From: Austwickia sp040006675
GTDB taxonomy: Bacteria > Actinomycetota > Actinomycetes > Actinomycetales > Dermatophilaceae
DNA length: 16,268 bases
Assembly: GCA_040006675.1 (NCBI GenBank)
Contig: JBDTWM010000063.1
Span: 1 to 16,268, forward strand
Direction of reading: 5' to 3'
In this document: positions 7,976 to 15,360 of the stretch, piece after piece
Position numbering within the stretch: the first letter of the stretch is position 1
Layout of the letters: each line of letters opens with the position of its first letter
Notes under the pieces: generated by a model
What the model was told of the DNA's origin: nothing
The model's input: only the letters and a program-made list of their open reading frames with translations
Databases searched by the model: none
Made by a program: the position numbers and the translations under genes

Positions 7976-9328
7976 TCAAGACACTCGCAGGCCAAGGCGT
8001 GGGTAGAGGACGTCGAAGCCCTTGTCGAGTCCTTGAACCAGCGTTTGCGAGGCATGTCCGCCGCCGTCGAATTCCAGGTAGGACGTGTGGGCGCCGGCTT
8101 TCCGGGCCGCGGCGGCGACCCGGCGTACCCCGGCCAGGTGCGCCTCGTCGTCGCGGCTCACCGTGAACACCGCCCATGTGTCGGGCAGCGAGGTGCCCTC
8201 GTAGACGCGCGGGAGGCGGTACGCGTCGTAGGCGCCCTGGTCCCCGCCGAACTGCTCGGCCAGCGTCCGCCCGGGGTGGTCAGACCCGGGGAACTCCTCG
8301 GGCGCGATCGCGATCGCGTCGCCCCACGTGCTGTGATGCAGCGCGAGGAATCGCGCCGCGCACAGTCCGCCGTTGGAGTAGCCCGCCACCACCCAGTCGG
8401 CCCGCCTCGCGGACACCCGCAGGTGCGTTCTGATCCAGGCGACCACGTCGGTGTTGATGTACGTCTCGGCCTTGCCGAATCGGCTGGTGTCCATGCACAG
8501 CGTGTCGTGGAACGGATCGCCGGTCTGGTCGGCAACGACCACGATCGGGGCGAGCCCGCCGTGGGCGGCCGCCTTCGCGTCGAGGACGTCGGCGACGAAG
8601 CTCACGTCCGGGGAGCCGGGCTGGCCCATCATCATGACGACGACCGGGAGCACCGGCGGGTGTTCGACGAGGGCGGCCGGCGGGAGGTACAGACCCGCGG
8701 GCCGGGCCCCAAAACCCGACGTCGTCGCCGGGATCTCCACCGTGCTACGCCGACCCACCGCGGGCATCCCGGGCGGGGGCCGCCAGGTCCGGGCCACCGC
8801 GTCGACGGGCTGGTCGCCCGCTGCGACCGGCCCGGCCAGATCCGCCGCGTCCAGGACGGGCACGGTGGGCTTGCCCAGCAGGGCGCCGACGCTGTCGAGG
8901 ACCCCGTACGCGGCGTTGACCCCGAGCGCGCCGGCGAGCAACACCGGTACGACGGCCGACAGCGCGCCGACGCGGCGCCGCCGTCTGGTACCCGCCAGGT
9001 TCGCCCCGATGAGGCCGAGCCCGGCGAGCGCGAGAACCACCCACCACCGACCTGGCGCCGGCAGGCCGCCCGGGACCATGGCGAGCCACACGTCGACCAC
9101 CAGCACGAGCGCGCCGCCGATCGCCGCGCCGGCGACCGTCCACAACGCCGCGCGGCGCGGCCACCCGGGCACCCCTCGCCGCCACGCCAACGCCGTCGCG
9201 ACCAGCGCCAACGCGCCCATCACCACGGCGCGGGACGCCGCGGACGCGACGGGCAGCGACAAGATCGACAGCATCCAGGGCTGCTGCCAGAGGCCGTCGG
9301 CGGCGGCGACCACCTCGCCGACGATCAC
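7976..9328 (-). CDS. Membrane-anchored alpha/beta-hydrolase (esterase family)
   Basis: A 450-residue protein with about four N-terminal membrane helices (roughly 35-50, 61-85, 94-112 and 121-142) and a probably extracytoplasmic hydrolase domain from about 190. It resembles the esterase D/antigen 85 group. The nucleophile is Ser318 in GYSNGG, the likely acid is Asp393 or Asp394 (SRDDE), and the catalytic His is His425 (GGGHAS). The GTG start overlaps the TGA stop of the upstream lipid synthase as GTGA, so translation is probably coupled. Aminoacyl-phosphatidylglycerol synthases are paired with lipid hydrolases in some bacteria, as with AhyD of Enterococcus faecium, so removal of the amino acid from the lipid is a plausible role. 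A cell-envelope acyl or mycolyl-type transferase is the alternative. The substrate is not shown by the sequence. Confidence 0.78.
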   Translation of the reverse strand: MIVGEVVAAADGLWQQPWMLSILSLPVASAASRAVVMGALALVATALAWRRGVPGWPRRAALWTVAGAAIGGALVLVVDVWLAMVPGGLPAPGRWWVVLALAGLGLIGANLAGTRRRRRVGALSAVVPVLLAGALGVNAAYGVLDSVGALLGKPTVPVLDAADLAGPVAAGDQPVDAVARTWRPPPGMPAVGRRSTVEIPATTSGFGARPAGLYLPPAALVEHPPVLPVVVMMMGQPGSPDVSFVADVLDAKAAAHGGLAPIVVVADQTGDPFHDTLCMDTSRFGKAETYINTDVVAWIRTHLRVSARRADWVVAGYSNGGLCAARFLALHHSTWGDAIAIAPEEFPGSDHPGRTLAEQFGGDQGAYDAYRLPRVYEGTSLPDTWAVFTVSRDDEAHLAGVRRVAAAARKAGAHTSYLEFDGGGHASQTLVQGLDKGFDVLYPRLGLRVS

Positions 9329-12000
9329 GTCGTCGCCGGTCCGGCCGCGTGGGGACTCAGCTCGTCGACCGCCGCACGCGTCGCCTCGTCTGCCGCCTGC
9401 CGGCCGGCCTCGCGGGAGGCGCTGCGAAGGCGCCCCCGCAGCTGCCAGGCCACCCCCAAGGGGGAGGTCGGCAGGTACGCGCGAGCGATGGCGGATCCGA
9501 TCGCGGGCAGCGTCGCGGGGTCGGGGTAGAGCATGTACAGGGCGCGGTAGCGGGGCCGGAACTTGGCCTTGAACCGCAACAGTGACCGGAAGCCGTAGAC
9601 CGGCTCCAGGCTGCGACCCAGCGAGTCGAGCACACGCGTCAGCGCCCGACCGAAGCCTCGCGGCGGCGGCGGCGCGCCCGCCTCGTGCTCGACGCGAGCC
9701 AGCGGGGCGCCCGACAGGCTGAGTTCGGCGTACCCCTCCTGCTGCAGGTCGAGAGCCGCCTGACCGATGAGCACCTCCATCGTGAACCGGAACCCATCGG
9801 CGCGTCGCCGCATGAAGTCCAGGGTCCAGCCGGTCACCACCCCGCCGCCCGCGTGGATCGGTAGCCAGGACGCCACTCCGTGCACCCGCTCGGCGCCCTG
9901 GGCACCTTCGCTGGGCTCGAGCAGCAGCAGCAGGCGTACGTCAGGGTCGTCCAGCTCCTCCAGCCCGCCGAGAGTGAACCCCATCTCGGGCAGGGTCTGC
10001 TCGGCCACCCACTGCTCGGAGATCTCCCGAATCTGGACCCGCAGCGGCAGCGGCAGCTTCCGCCAGGTCGCCCACCGCGTGCTGAGACCGTCGCGCCGGA
10101 GGTGGTTGAAGGCTGTCCGCACGTCCTGGAAGCGCTTCCCGGTGAACGCCAGGCCCGGCAGGTCGAGCACCGCCTCCTCCGCGATCTGAACGCCTTCCCA
10201 GCCGCGGGCGAGCAACGTGTCGGCGAGCTCCTGCGTCGCCGAGTAGAAGCACACCGTCCACCCCGACGCGTCTGCGAACGCGAGGAAGTCGGTCAACACC
10301 TGGTCCCGGTCCGCACCCGGCCCGACGGGGTCGCCCGTGGTGAGCGCGACGCCGCCGATCACGCGGTAAGGGACGTAGGAACGGCCGTCGGTGCTGAACC
10401 AGTGCACGTTGCCCTCCCACAGCCCCATCCACGCCAGCGAGCCCCCGCCGTACCGGATGAGCCCGGCGCGCGCGCGGGCCAGAGCCGCGGTCGCGGGCAG
10501 CGCGCGCGCCAGGCTGTCGAGCAGCGCGAGGATGATGACGACCCAGCAGGCCAGGCCGAGCCACGAATAGAGCACGGTCGCGACCGGCCCCTCGGGCAGC
10601 AGCGCCGGGAAGGCCTGGTTGAGGGGCAGCAGATACTCCAGCGGCAGCAGGCGCCGCGGGACGTCTGCGAGCAGCTGCCCGGCGGTGGCGGGTTCCGTCC
10701 ATTGCTCGGCGACGGCGAGCCCCCCACCGACGTACCCGATCACGAGCGCGAGAAGCGCCGCGGCGACGCGCGCGGCGAGGCGCGCCCGGACGACCCGCGA
10801 TGAGGCGACGGCGAACAGCCGCCGGGTGCGCGCCAGGACCGCGAGGACGACGATCGGCGACAGACACGGTAGCAGCGTGACGATCGCATCCCCCATGCTC
10901 GGGGCGCCCACGTCATCTCCTGATGGGATGAGGTCCCCCACGAAGGTGGCCACGAAGAACACGGTGAGCACGGCCTGGACCGCCACGGCCAGGGCCCACC
11001 CCGTGCGGCGTCCGCGGCGCAGCCCCAGGGCGGCCACGAGCAGCAGCGCGGCGGGCACGCACGTGAGCAGCAACAACCCGGGGCTCGGGGCCACGGTGAG
11101 CTGGAAGATGGCGCACTCCCGCGCGTCGACCTCGGGGGGGCAGCCGCCGGCCAGCAGCTCGGCGGCGTATGGGTCGGGGCGGGCGATGAACGCGCCCAGC
11201 ACCGCCAGGGGTCCGTCGCCGAAGCCCAGGGCGGCGCCGATCAGGGGCCCGACCCCGCTCGCGGCCACCACGAGAGCAACCAGGACGCGCCGCTCGTGCC
11301 ACGACCCGCGCGGGTTCGGCTCGCTTCGTCGACCCCGCAGGAAGATCTTGCCGATCGCCCGCCCGACCACGGCGCCGAAAACGACGAAGAGGGATACGGA
11401 ACCCCCGTGATAGAGCACCATCGTGATCAGCACGGTTCCCGCCGTGACGCGCAGGCGTCGGCGCCACAGCCGGGGCAAGGTGGCGGTCGCCGCGGCGGCG
11501 GCGGCGACGTACGCCACGGCGGGCCCCGCGATCGCCGTGGCGCGGATGTCCTGACTCCAGTGTGGGAAGAGCGGCTCCCCCGCCCACCCGAACGCGGCCG
11601 TGAGGAGCGTCGCACCGACCTGTCCAGCGATCAGCGCGGTAATCAGCCGGCGGCGCCCGAGGCGTCGCTCTGCCCCGAGACCAAGGCCGACGAGGGCCAC
11701 GACGTTCCACACCAGGACGGGCGTGAGCGGCGGGTCTAGCGGTCCGGTCGGCACAAGCATGCTGGTCAGGACGGTCCACGGCGCTTGGTAGACCACGCCC
11801 GGGCGCACCAGCTCAGCGTCGAGCGCCACGCGCAGGTCCGCGGGCAGGAGGTGCACGAGGCCGGCGGCGAGGATGAGCCACAGGAGGTACGCCGTCGTCA
11901 GGGGGGCGACCCGCAGGGCGCGACCGCCATGCCACCACAACGCGCCCAGGAACCGGGGCGCTTGACGGCCCAGGTCCGCGGACTGCGTGATCACCGCCAC
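9325..12000 (-). CDS. Rhomboid-like/aminoacyl-phosphatidylglycerol synthase fusion (MprF-like)
   Basis: An 891-residue membrane protein. Residues about 30-225 look like a rhomboid fold: PWTVLTSMLVP resembles the WRLLTSMF stretch, and VLVWNVVALVGLGLGAERRLG resembles the N...L..G..LE..LG stretch. The catalytic GxSG is replaced by AIAGPAVA (about 157-164), so it appears proteolytically dead. Further membrane helices run to about 495. A C-terminal DUF2156 tandem-GNAT domain (about 510-860) carries MprF hallmarks: GKRFQDVRTAFNH (621-633) and EPVYGFRSLLRFKAKFRP (799-816). This domain moves an amino acid from aminoacyl-tRNA to phosphatidylglycerol or a related lipid; lysine and alanine cannot be distinguished here. 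GTG 12000 is chosen for the GGAGGAGG at 12005-12012; GTG 11994 is also possible. It follows ku by 85 bp and overlaps the esterase gene. Confidence 0.8.
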   Translation of the reverse strand: MAVITQSADLGRQAPRFLGALWWHGGRALRVAPLTTAYLLWLILAAGLVHLLPADLRVALDAELVRPGVVYQAPWTVLTSMLVPTGPLDPPLTPVLVWNVVALVGLGLGAERRLGRRRLITALIAGQVGATLLTAAFGWAGEPLFPHWSQDIRATAIAGPAVAYVAAAAAATATLPRLWRRRLRVTAGTVLITMVLYHGGSVSLFVVFGAVVGRAIGKIFLRGRRSEPNPRGSWHERRVLVALVVAASGVGPLIGAALGFGDGPLAVLGAFIARPDPYAAELLAGGCPPEVDARECAIFQLTVAPSPGLLLLTCVPAALLLVAALGLRRGRRTGWALAVAVQAVLTVFFVATFVGDLIPSGDDVGAPSMGDAIVTLLPCLSPIVVLAVLARTRRLFAVASSRVVRARLAARVAAALLALVIGYVGGGLAVAEQWTEPATAGQLLADVPRRLLPLEYLLPLNQAFPALLPEGPVATVLYSWLGLACWVVIILALLDSLARALPATAALARARAGLIRYGGGSLAWMGLWEGNVHWFSTDGRSYVPYRVIGGVALTTGDPVGPGADRDQVLTDFLAFADASGWTVCFYSATQELADTLLARGWEGVQIAEEAVLDLPGLAFTGKRFQDVRTAFNHLRRDGLSTRWATWRKLPLPLRVQIREISEQWVAEQTLPEMGFTLGGLEELDDPDVRLLLLLEPSEGAQGAERVHGVASWLPIHAGGGVVTGWTLDFMRRRADGFRFTMEVLIGQAALDLQQEGYAELSLSGAPLARVEHEAGAPPPPRGFGRALTRVLDSLGRSLEPVYGFRSLLRFKAKFRPRYRALYMLYPDPATLPAIGSAIARAYLPTSPLGVAWQLRGRLRSASREAGRQAADEATRAAVDELSPHAAGPATT

Positions 12001-12004
12001 CCCG

Positions 12005-12066
12005 CCTCCTCCGCGACCGTCCGCAGGGGGTCTGAACCTGCCGATCGTGTCCCGCTGCGAAACGTA
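12005..12066 (-). promoter_or_regulatory. Ribosome site and candidate -10 for the MprF-like gene
   Basis: On the minus strand GGAGGAGG (12012-12005) precedes the GTG at 12000 by 4 to 7 bases, depending on the core used, and decides the start. TACGTT (12066-12061), in the 85-bp gap after ku, fits TANNNT and would give a leader of about 50 nt. Read-through from ku is equally possible, because no hairpin separates the genes. Confidence 0.4.
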
Positions 12067-12085
12067 CCGCGACCGCGGGGCGAAC

Positions 12086-12919
12086 TCAGCGCGCCGCCCG
12101 CCCAGGCCCGCCGACGTCGCCGGGAAGCTCGTTCTTCGCCGCGCGGGCCGCCTTCGCGCGCTCGACGGATGCCTGCAGGGCCGCGAGCAAGTCCACGACC
12201 TGCCCGGAGGTGTCGCTGGGCTCCACGGGGGCCGCCACTTCACCACCGTCGATCTTGGCCGACACCAGCGCCTCGACGCCCTTGGCGTAATCGTCCTCGT
12301 AGTCGCCCGGGTCAAAGTTGTCCGCCAACGACTCCACGAGCAGGTCCGCCATCGCGACCTCGCGCTTCGTCGGCTCCGGGATGTCGCGAAGGACGTCGAA
12401 GTCGGACTCGCGGATCTCGTCGGGCCAGAGCAGGGTCTGCAGGACGATCACGTCGCCGCGAGCCCGCAGCACCGCCATCGTGGTGCGCTGCCGCACGCTC
12501 ACCGTGGCCACCGCCACCCGGTCGGTGTCGCGCAATGCCTGCAGGAGCAGCGCGTACTGCTTCGCGGCCTGCTTCTCGGGCTCCAGATAGTACGAGCGGT
12601 CCAGCCAGAGGGGGTCGATCTGGCCGGCGGGCACGAACTTCTCGACCGCGATCTCCTTGCTCGAGCGGTTGGGCAGGCTCGCCAGGTCCTCGTCCGTCAG
12701 CACGACCATGCGCCCGTCCGGCGTCTCGTACCCCTTCGCGATGTCGGCGTACGCGACCTCCGCACCGTCCGTCTCCGCCACCCGCCGGTACCGGATCCGC
12801 GACCCATCACTGCGTCTCACCTGCCGGAACTGCAGGTCGTGGCTCTCGGTCGCGGAGTACATCCGCACCGGCACGGTCACGAGGCCGAACGAGACGGCAC
12901 CCTTCCACATGGCACGCAC
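12086..12919 (-). CDS. ku: Non-homologous end-joining protein Ku
   Basis: A 277-residue bacterial Ku that would form a homodimeric ring threading DNA ends at double-strand breaks and recruiting the LigD ligase and polymerase. The start RAMWKGAVSFGLVTVPVRMY is the classic Ku opening and fixes the GTG at 12919; the internal ATG at 12910 would remove the first conserved residues. The beta-barrel core runs to about residue 215, and the LigD-interacting tail (about 235-277) is short, with VVDLLAALQASVERAKAARAAK but no long lysine-rich extension like that of mycobacterial Ku. CACGAT ends 6 bases before the GTG and there is no Shine-Dalgarno sequence, so a leaderless message is likely. It is divergent from the ligase gene across 113 bp, a typical end-joining arrangement. 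Confidence 0.95.
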   Translation of the reverse strand: MRAMWKGAVSFGLVTVPVRMYSATESHDLQFRQVRRSDGSRIRYRRVAETDGAEVAYADIAKGYETPDGRMVVLTDEDLASLPNRSSKEIAVEKFVPAGQIDPLWLDRSYYLEPEKQAAKQYALLLQALRDTDRVAVATVSVRQRTTMAVLRARGDVIVLQTLLWPDEIRESDFDVLRDIPEPTKREVAMADLLVESLADNFDPGDYEDDYAKGVEALVSAKIDGGEVAAPVEPSDTSGQVVDLLAALQASVERAKAARAAKNELPGDVGGPGRAAR

Positions 12920-12925
12920 CCGACC

Positions 12926-12931
12926 ATCGTG
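12926..12931 (-). promoter_or_regulatory. Candidate -10 hexamer of ku
   Basis: Minus-strand CACGAT retains the A and final T of TANNNT and ends 6 bases before the ku GTG. It is weak alone and is supported by the same spacing in front of the ligase, sseA and cupin genes. Confidence 0.35.
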
Positions 12932-12979
12932 GCACGACACCACCGGGCGCACCCCTGCGCAGCCCGGCGCCCCGCACCT

Positions 12980-13010
12980 CAGGTCCAGCCCAAGGAGCAC
13001 GCGGGACCTG
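12980..13010. promoter_or_regulatory. Inverted repeat in the ku/ligase divergent promoter
   Basis: CAGGTCC (12980-12986) and GGACCTG (13004-13010) are exact reverse complements separated by 17 bases. The pair lies 10 to 40 bases upstream of the ligase -10 candidate and 49 or more bases from that of ku. It could bind a regulator of the repair genes. It does not resemble the GAAC-N4-GTTC LexA box. Confidence 0.45.
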
Positions 13011-13020
13011 GCCGATCCGG

Positions 13021-13026
13021 CATGAT
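13021..13026 (+). promoter_or_regulatory. Candidate -10 hexamer of the ligase gene
   Basis: CATGAT differs from TANNNT only in the first base and ends 6 bases before the ATG at 13033. Only GCCCCC lies between, with no ribosome site, so the transcript is probably leaderless. Confidence 0.4.
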
Positions 13027-13032
13027 GCCCCC

Positions 13033-14001
13033 ATGCTGCCGATGCTGGCCGTGCGGGCCGCCAGTCCTCCGGCAGGCCCCGAGTGGTCCCACGAGGTGAA
13101 GTGGGACGGCATGCGGGCGCTCGCCGACCTGAGCCACGGGCGGGTACGCCTGTCCACCCGCAGCGGGGCGGACGCCACGGATCGCTTCCCAGAACTCGCC
13201 CGCCTCGGCGAGCAGCACGACGACGTGATTCTCGACGGCGAACTGTGCGCGCTGGAGCGCGGCGTCCCCTCCTTCGCCGCCCTCGCGGAACGGATCCCGG
13301 TCAAAGACCGAGCCACCGCGCTTGCCATGGCGGAGGCGCTGCCGGTGACGTACCTGATCTTCGACCTCCTGCGACTCAACGGTACTGAGGTGACGGAGCT
13401 GCCCTGGCATAAGCGGCGGGAACTCCTCGACCGCCTGAACCTGCACGGACCCCGCTGGTCGGTCCCCAGCGTCCACGACGACGGTCAGGCGCTGTTCGCC
13501 GCCACGCTGGAGCAAGGGCTGGAAGGTACGGTCAGCAAACGACGCGACTCCGCCTACCAGGCGGGCAGGCGCAGCCCGGCTTGGGTGAAGGCGCCGCACC
13601 GTCCGCAGGTCTCGTGCGTCGTCGGCGGCTGGCGTCTCGAGCGCACCACCCGCCGCCGCATCGGCTCCCTGCTGGTCGGGTTCCCCGGGGCGAGCGGCCT
13701 GCGCTACGTCGGGCGAGTCGGCAGCGGGCTCGCCGAACGCAGTCAGGTGGACCTTATGGCCGAGCTGCGGCCGCTCGCGCGCGACACCTCCCCGTTCGCC
13801 GAGGCGCTGCCCCCGCAGGACACCGAGGGGGCGCACTGGGTCGAGCCCGTCCTCGTGGTCGATGTCCGCTCTCTCGGACTCGCGGGCCTGGCCGGCACCG
13901 GGCGGCTGCGACAGGCCTCCTACCAGCGTCTGCGCCCCGACCTGTCGATCGGCAGCCTGCTGGAGGATGTGGACCCCGAATCGGGTTGGTGGGGTCTGTG
14001 A
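13033..14001 (+). CDS. ligD: ATP-dependent DNA ligase (LigD ligase-domain protein)
   Basis: A 322-residue stand-alone ATP-dependent ligase that would seal ends held by Ku. The nucleotidyl-transferase domain shows motif I EVKWDGMR (nucleophile Lys23), motif III DGE (68-70), motif IIIa YLIFDLLRLNG (107-117), motif IV EGTVSK (164-169) and motif V WVKAPH (184-189). The OB domain follows (about 195-305), with GSLLVGF, RYVGRVGSGL and RLRQASYQRLRPD as in LigD. Motif V has one lysine instead of the common W-x-K-x-K. The ATG at 13033 gives the usual LigD opening; the frame is open upstream opposite ku but is not ligase-like. The stop is one base before the polymerase start. The symbol reflects domain homology; this gene lacks the polymerase and phosphoesterase domains of full-length LigD. 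Confidence 0.92.
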   Translation: MLPMLAVRAASPPAGPEWSHEVKWDGMRALADLSHGRVRLSTRSGADATDRFPELARLGEQHDDVILDGELCALERGVPSFAALAERIPVKDRATALAMAEALPVTYLIFDLLRLNGTEVTELPWHKRRELLDRLNLHGPRWSVPSVHDDGQALFAATLEQGLEGTVSKRRDSAYQAGRRSPAWVKAPHRPQVSCVVGGWRLERTTRRRIGSLLVGFPGASGLRYVGRVGSGLAERSQVDLMAELRPLARDTSPFAEALPPQDTEGAHWVEPVLVVDVRSLGLAGLAGTGRLRQASYQRLRPDLSIGSLLEDVDPESGWWGL

Positions 14002-14002
14002 C

Positions 14003-14959
14003 GTGGACGGCCCGGGCGAGCCGCCGTTCGGCCCCGTGAGCGAGTCGGGCGAGCGCGTCACCGTCTCCGTCGAGGGACGCACGGTCACGCTCACCAACCT
14101 CGACAAGGTGCTCTACCCCGCGACCGGCACGACGAAGGGGGAGGTTCTCGCCTACCTGGCCGCCGTCGCGGCGGAGCTGCTCGGCCAGCTCGCCCGCCGG
14201 CCCGTGACACGGGTGCGCTGGCCGCACGGGACCGGCGACGCCTCGTTCTTCGAGAAGAACGTCCCGGCGGGCGCGCCCGCGTGGCTGGAGCGGGTGACGC
14301 TGGACTCCCCCGGGTCGCGCAGCACCACGGAACGGGTCACCTACCCCCTGGTGCGTGACCTGGCCGGGCTCACATGGCTGGCGAACCTCTCCGCTCTCGA
14401 GCTGCACGTCCCGCAATGGCGCGTCGACGCGTCGGGGCACCCGCTGGCGCCGGATCGTCTCGTCGTCGACCTGGATCCCGGAGCCCCCGCCGGCCTGGCC
14501 GAGTGCGCCCGGGTGGCCCTCCTGGCTCGAGCGGCGCTGACGGCCGCCGGGTTCGGCCCCCTGGTTCCGGTCACCAGCGGAAACAAGGGTCTGCAGCTGT
14601 ATGCGGGGCTGCCCTCCGACGGCAGCCGGTCGCGCAACGACGAGGGCACCCGAGAATCGGCCCGCGTGATCGCCGAGGAGTTGGCGGACGCGCACCCTGG
14701 TCTCGTCGTGGCCGCCATGGCGAAAAGGCAACGGCACGGCAAGGTCTTCTTCGACTGGTCGCAGAACACCACGGCGAAGACGACGATTTGCCCCTACTCG
14801 CTGCGCGGGAAGTCGCGCGCGGCGTTTGTCGCGGCCCCGCGGACCTGGACAGAGATCGAGGCGGGCGCTTCCGGCGGGACGCTGCGCCAACTCACCCCGG
14901 ACCAGGTGGTCGCGCGCCTTTCCTCGCACGGCGATCTCATGGAGGCGCTGGCGCCCTGA
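14003..14959 (+). CDS. LigD-type DNA primase/polymerase (PolDom)
   Basis: A 318-residue archaeo-eukaryotic-primase-family polymerase that would fill gaps and add nucleotides, often ribonucleotides, at broken ends during end joining. The opening VTLTNLDKVLYPATG (27-41), FFEKNVP (82-88), LELH (132-135), the metal-binding DLD (156-158) and VFFDWSQN (248-255, Asp251) match LigD polymerase domains. The second motif reads SGNKGLQ (192-198), so Gln198 stands where mycobacterial and pseudomonad enzymes have His. The GTG at 14003 follows the ligase stop by one base and has GGTGGGG (13988-13994) 8 bases upstream. The alternative GTG 14036 has no such site. Translation is probably coupled to the ligase. 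No phosphoesterase domain is fused or present in the window. Confidence 0.92.
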   Translation: MDGPGEPPFGPVSESGERVTVSVEGRTVTLTNLDKVLYPATGTTKGEVLAYLAAVAAELLGQLARRPVTRVRWPHGTGDASFFEKNVPAGAPAWLERVTLDSPGSRSTTERVTYPLVRDLAGLTWLANLSALELHVPQWRVDASGHPLAPDRLVVDLDPGAPAGLAECARVALLARAALTAAGFGPLVPVTSGNKGLQLYAGLPSDGSRSRNDEGTRESARVIAEELADAHPGLVVAAMAKRQRHGKVFFDWSQNTTAKTTICPYSLRGKSRAAFVAAPRTWTEIEAGASGGTLRQLTPDQVVARLSSHGDLMEALAP

Positions 14960-14964
14960 CGGCA

Positions 14965-15015
14965 CAGCGCGGCGGGTGGTCCGTCCCGTGCCGGGAAGGA
15001 CCACCCGCCGCGCTG
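14965..15015. terminator. Long hairpin between convergent polymerase gene and lsr2
   Basis: Arms 14965-14982 and 14998-15015 are exact 18-base reverse complements. Within the 15-base loop a second 5-bp stem, TCCCG-TGC-CGGGA (14984-14996), stacks after a single G/A mismatch, giving about 23 bp of pairing in all. It lies between the two stop codons and can terminate both strands. There is no T-run. Confidence 0.85.
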
Positions 15016-15030
15016 CTGCTCGCGTCTTCG

Positions 15031-15360
15031 TCAGACGTTGGCCCGGTCGTAGGCTTCCTGCAGTTCGCGCGACACCCGACCGCGGTCGCTCACCTGGAAT
15101 CCATTGGCCCGGCCCCATGTGCGGATCTCGTTGAGGTCCTGTCGCGATGGCCCGGAGCCGGGGCGCCGACCCGTGACCTTGCGCCCGCCCGAACGCCGTG
15201 CGTGGCCAATCCACGCGGCGAGCTGCGTACGCAACTTGCTCGCATTGTCATCCGATAGGTCGATCTCGTACGAGACACCGTCTAAACCAAAAGACACCGT
15301 CTCTCGGGCCTCGTGGCCGTCGATGTCGTCCACCAACAGCACCTGTACACGCTGTGCCAT
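15031..15360 (-). CDS. lsr2: Lsr2-family nucleoid-associated silencer
   Basis: A 109-residue H-NS-like protein that coats AT-rich, often horizontally acquired DNA and represses it. The N-terminal oligomerisation region (about 1-60) carries the typical MAQRVQVLLVDDIDG opening and FGLDGVSYEIDLS. A basic linker, RRSGGRKVTGRRPGS, leads to the C-terminal DNA-binding domain (about 74-109), whose AT-hook-like RGR is at 93-95 in VSDRGRVSRELQEAY. The ATG at 15360-15358 has GAGAGG (15372-15377) 11 bases upstream and a TAGGAT candidate -10 at 15392-15387. Length and motifs are standard. In mycobacteria it sits beside clpC1; here it shares order and strand with clpC but lies far away. Self-repression through the relatively AT-rich upstream region would be in keeping with the family. 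Confidence 0.97.
   Translation of the reverse strand: MAQRVQVLLVDDIDGHEARETVSFGLDGVSYEIDLSDDNASKLRTQLAAWIGHARRSGGRKVTGRRPGSGPSRQDLNEIRTWGRANGFQVSDRGRVSRELQEAYDRANV

Noticed and set aside
8033..9529. 498-codon open frame antisense to the esterase
   Set aside because: Composition is low-complexity Arg/His/Gly/Pro, there is no ribosome site, and the esterase on the other strand has a clear catalytic triad.
13754..15214. 486-codon minus-strand frame opposite the ligase and polymerase
   Set aside because: Covers two recognised genes and a terminator hairpin, and has no family resemblance.
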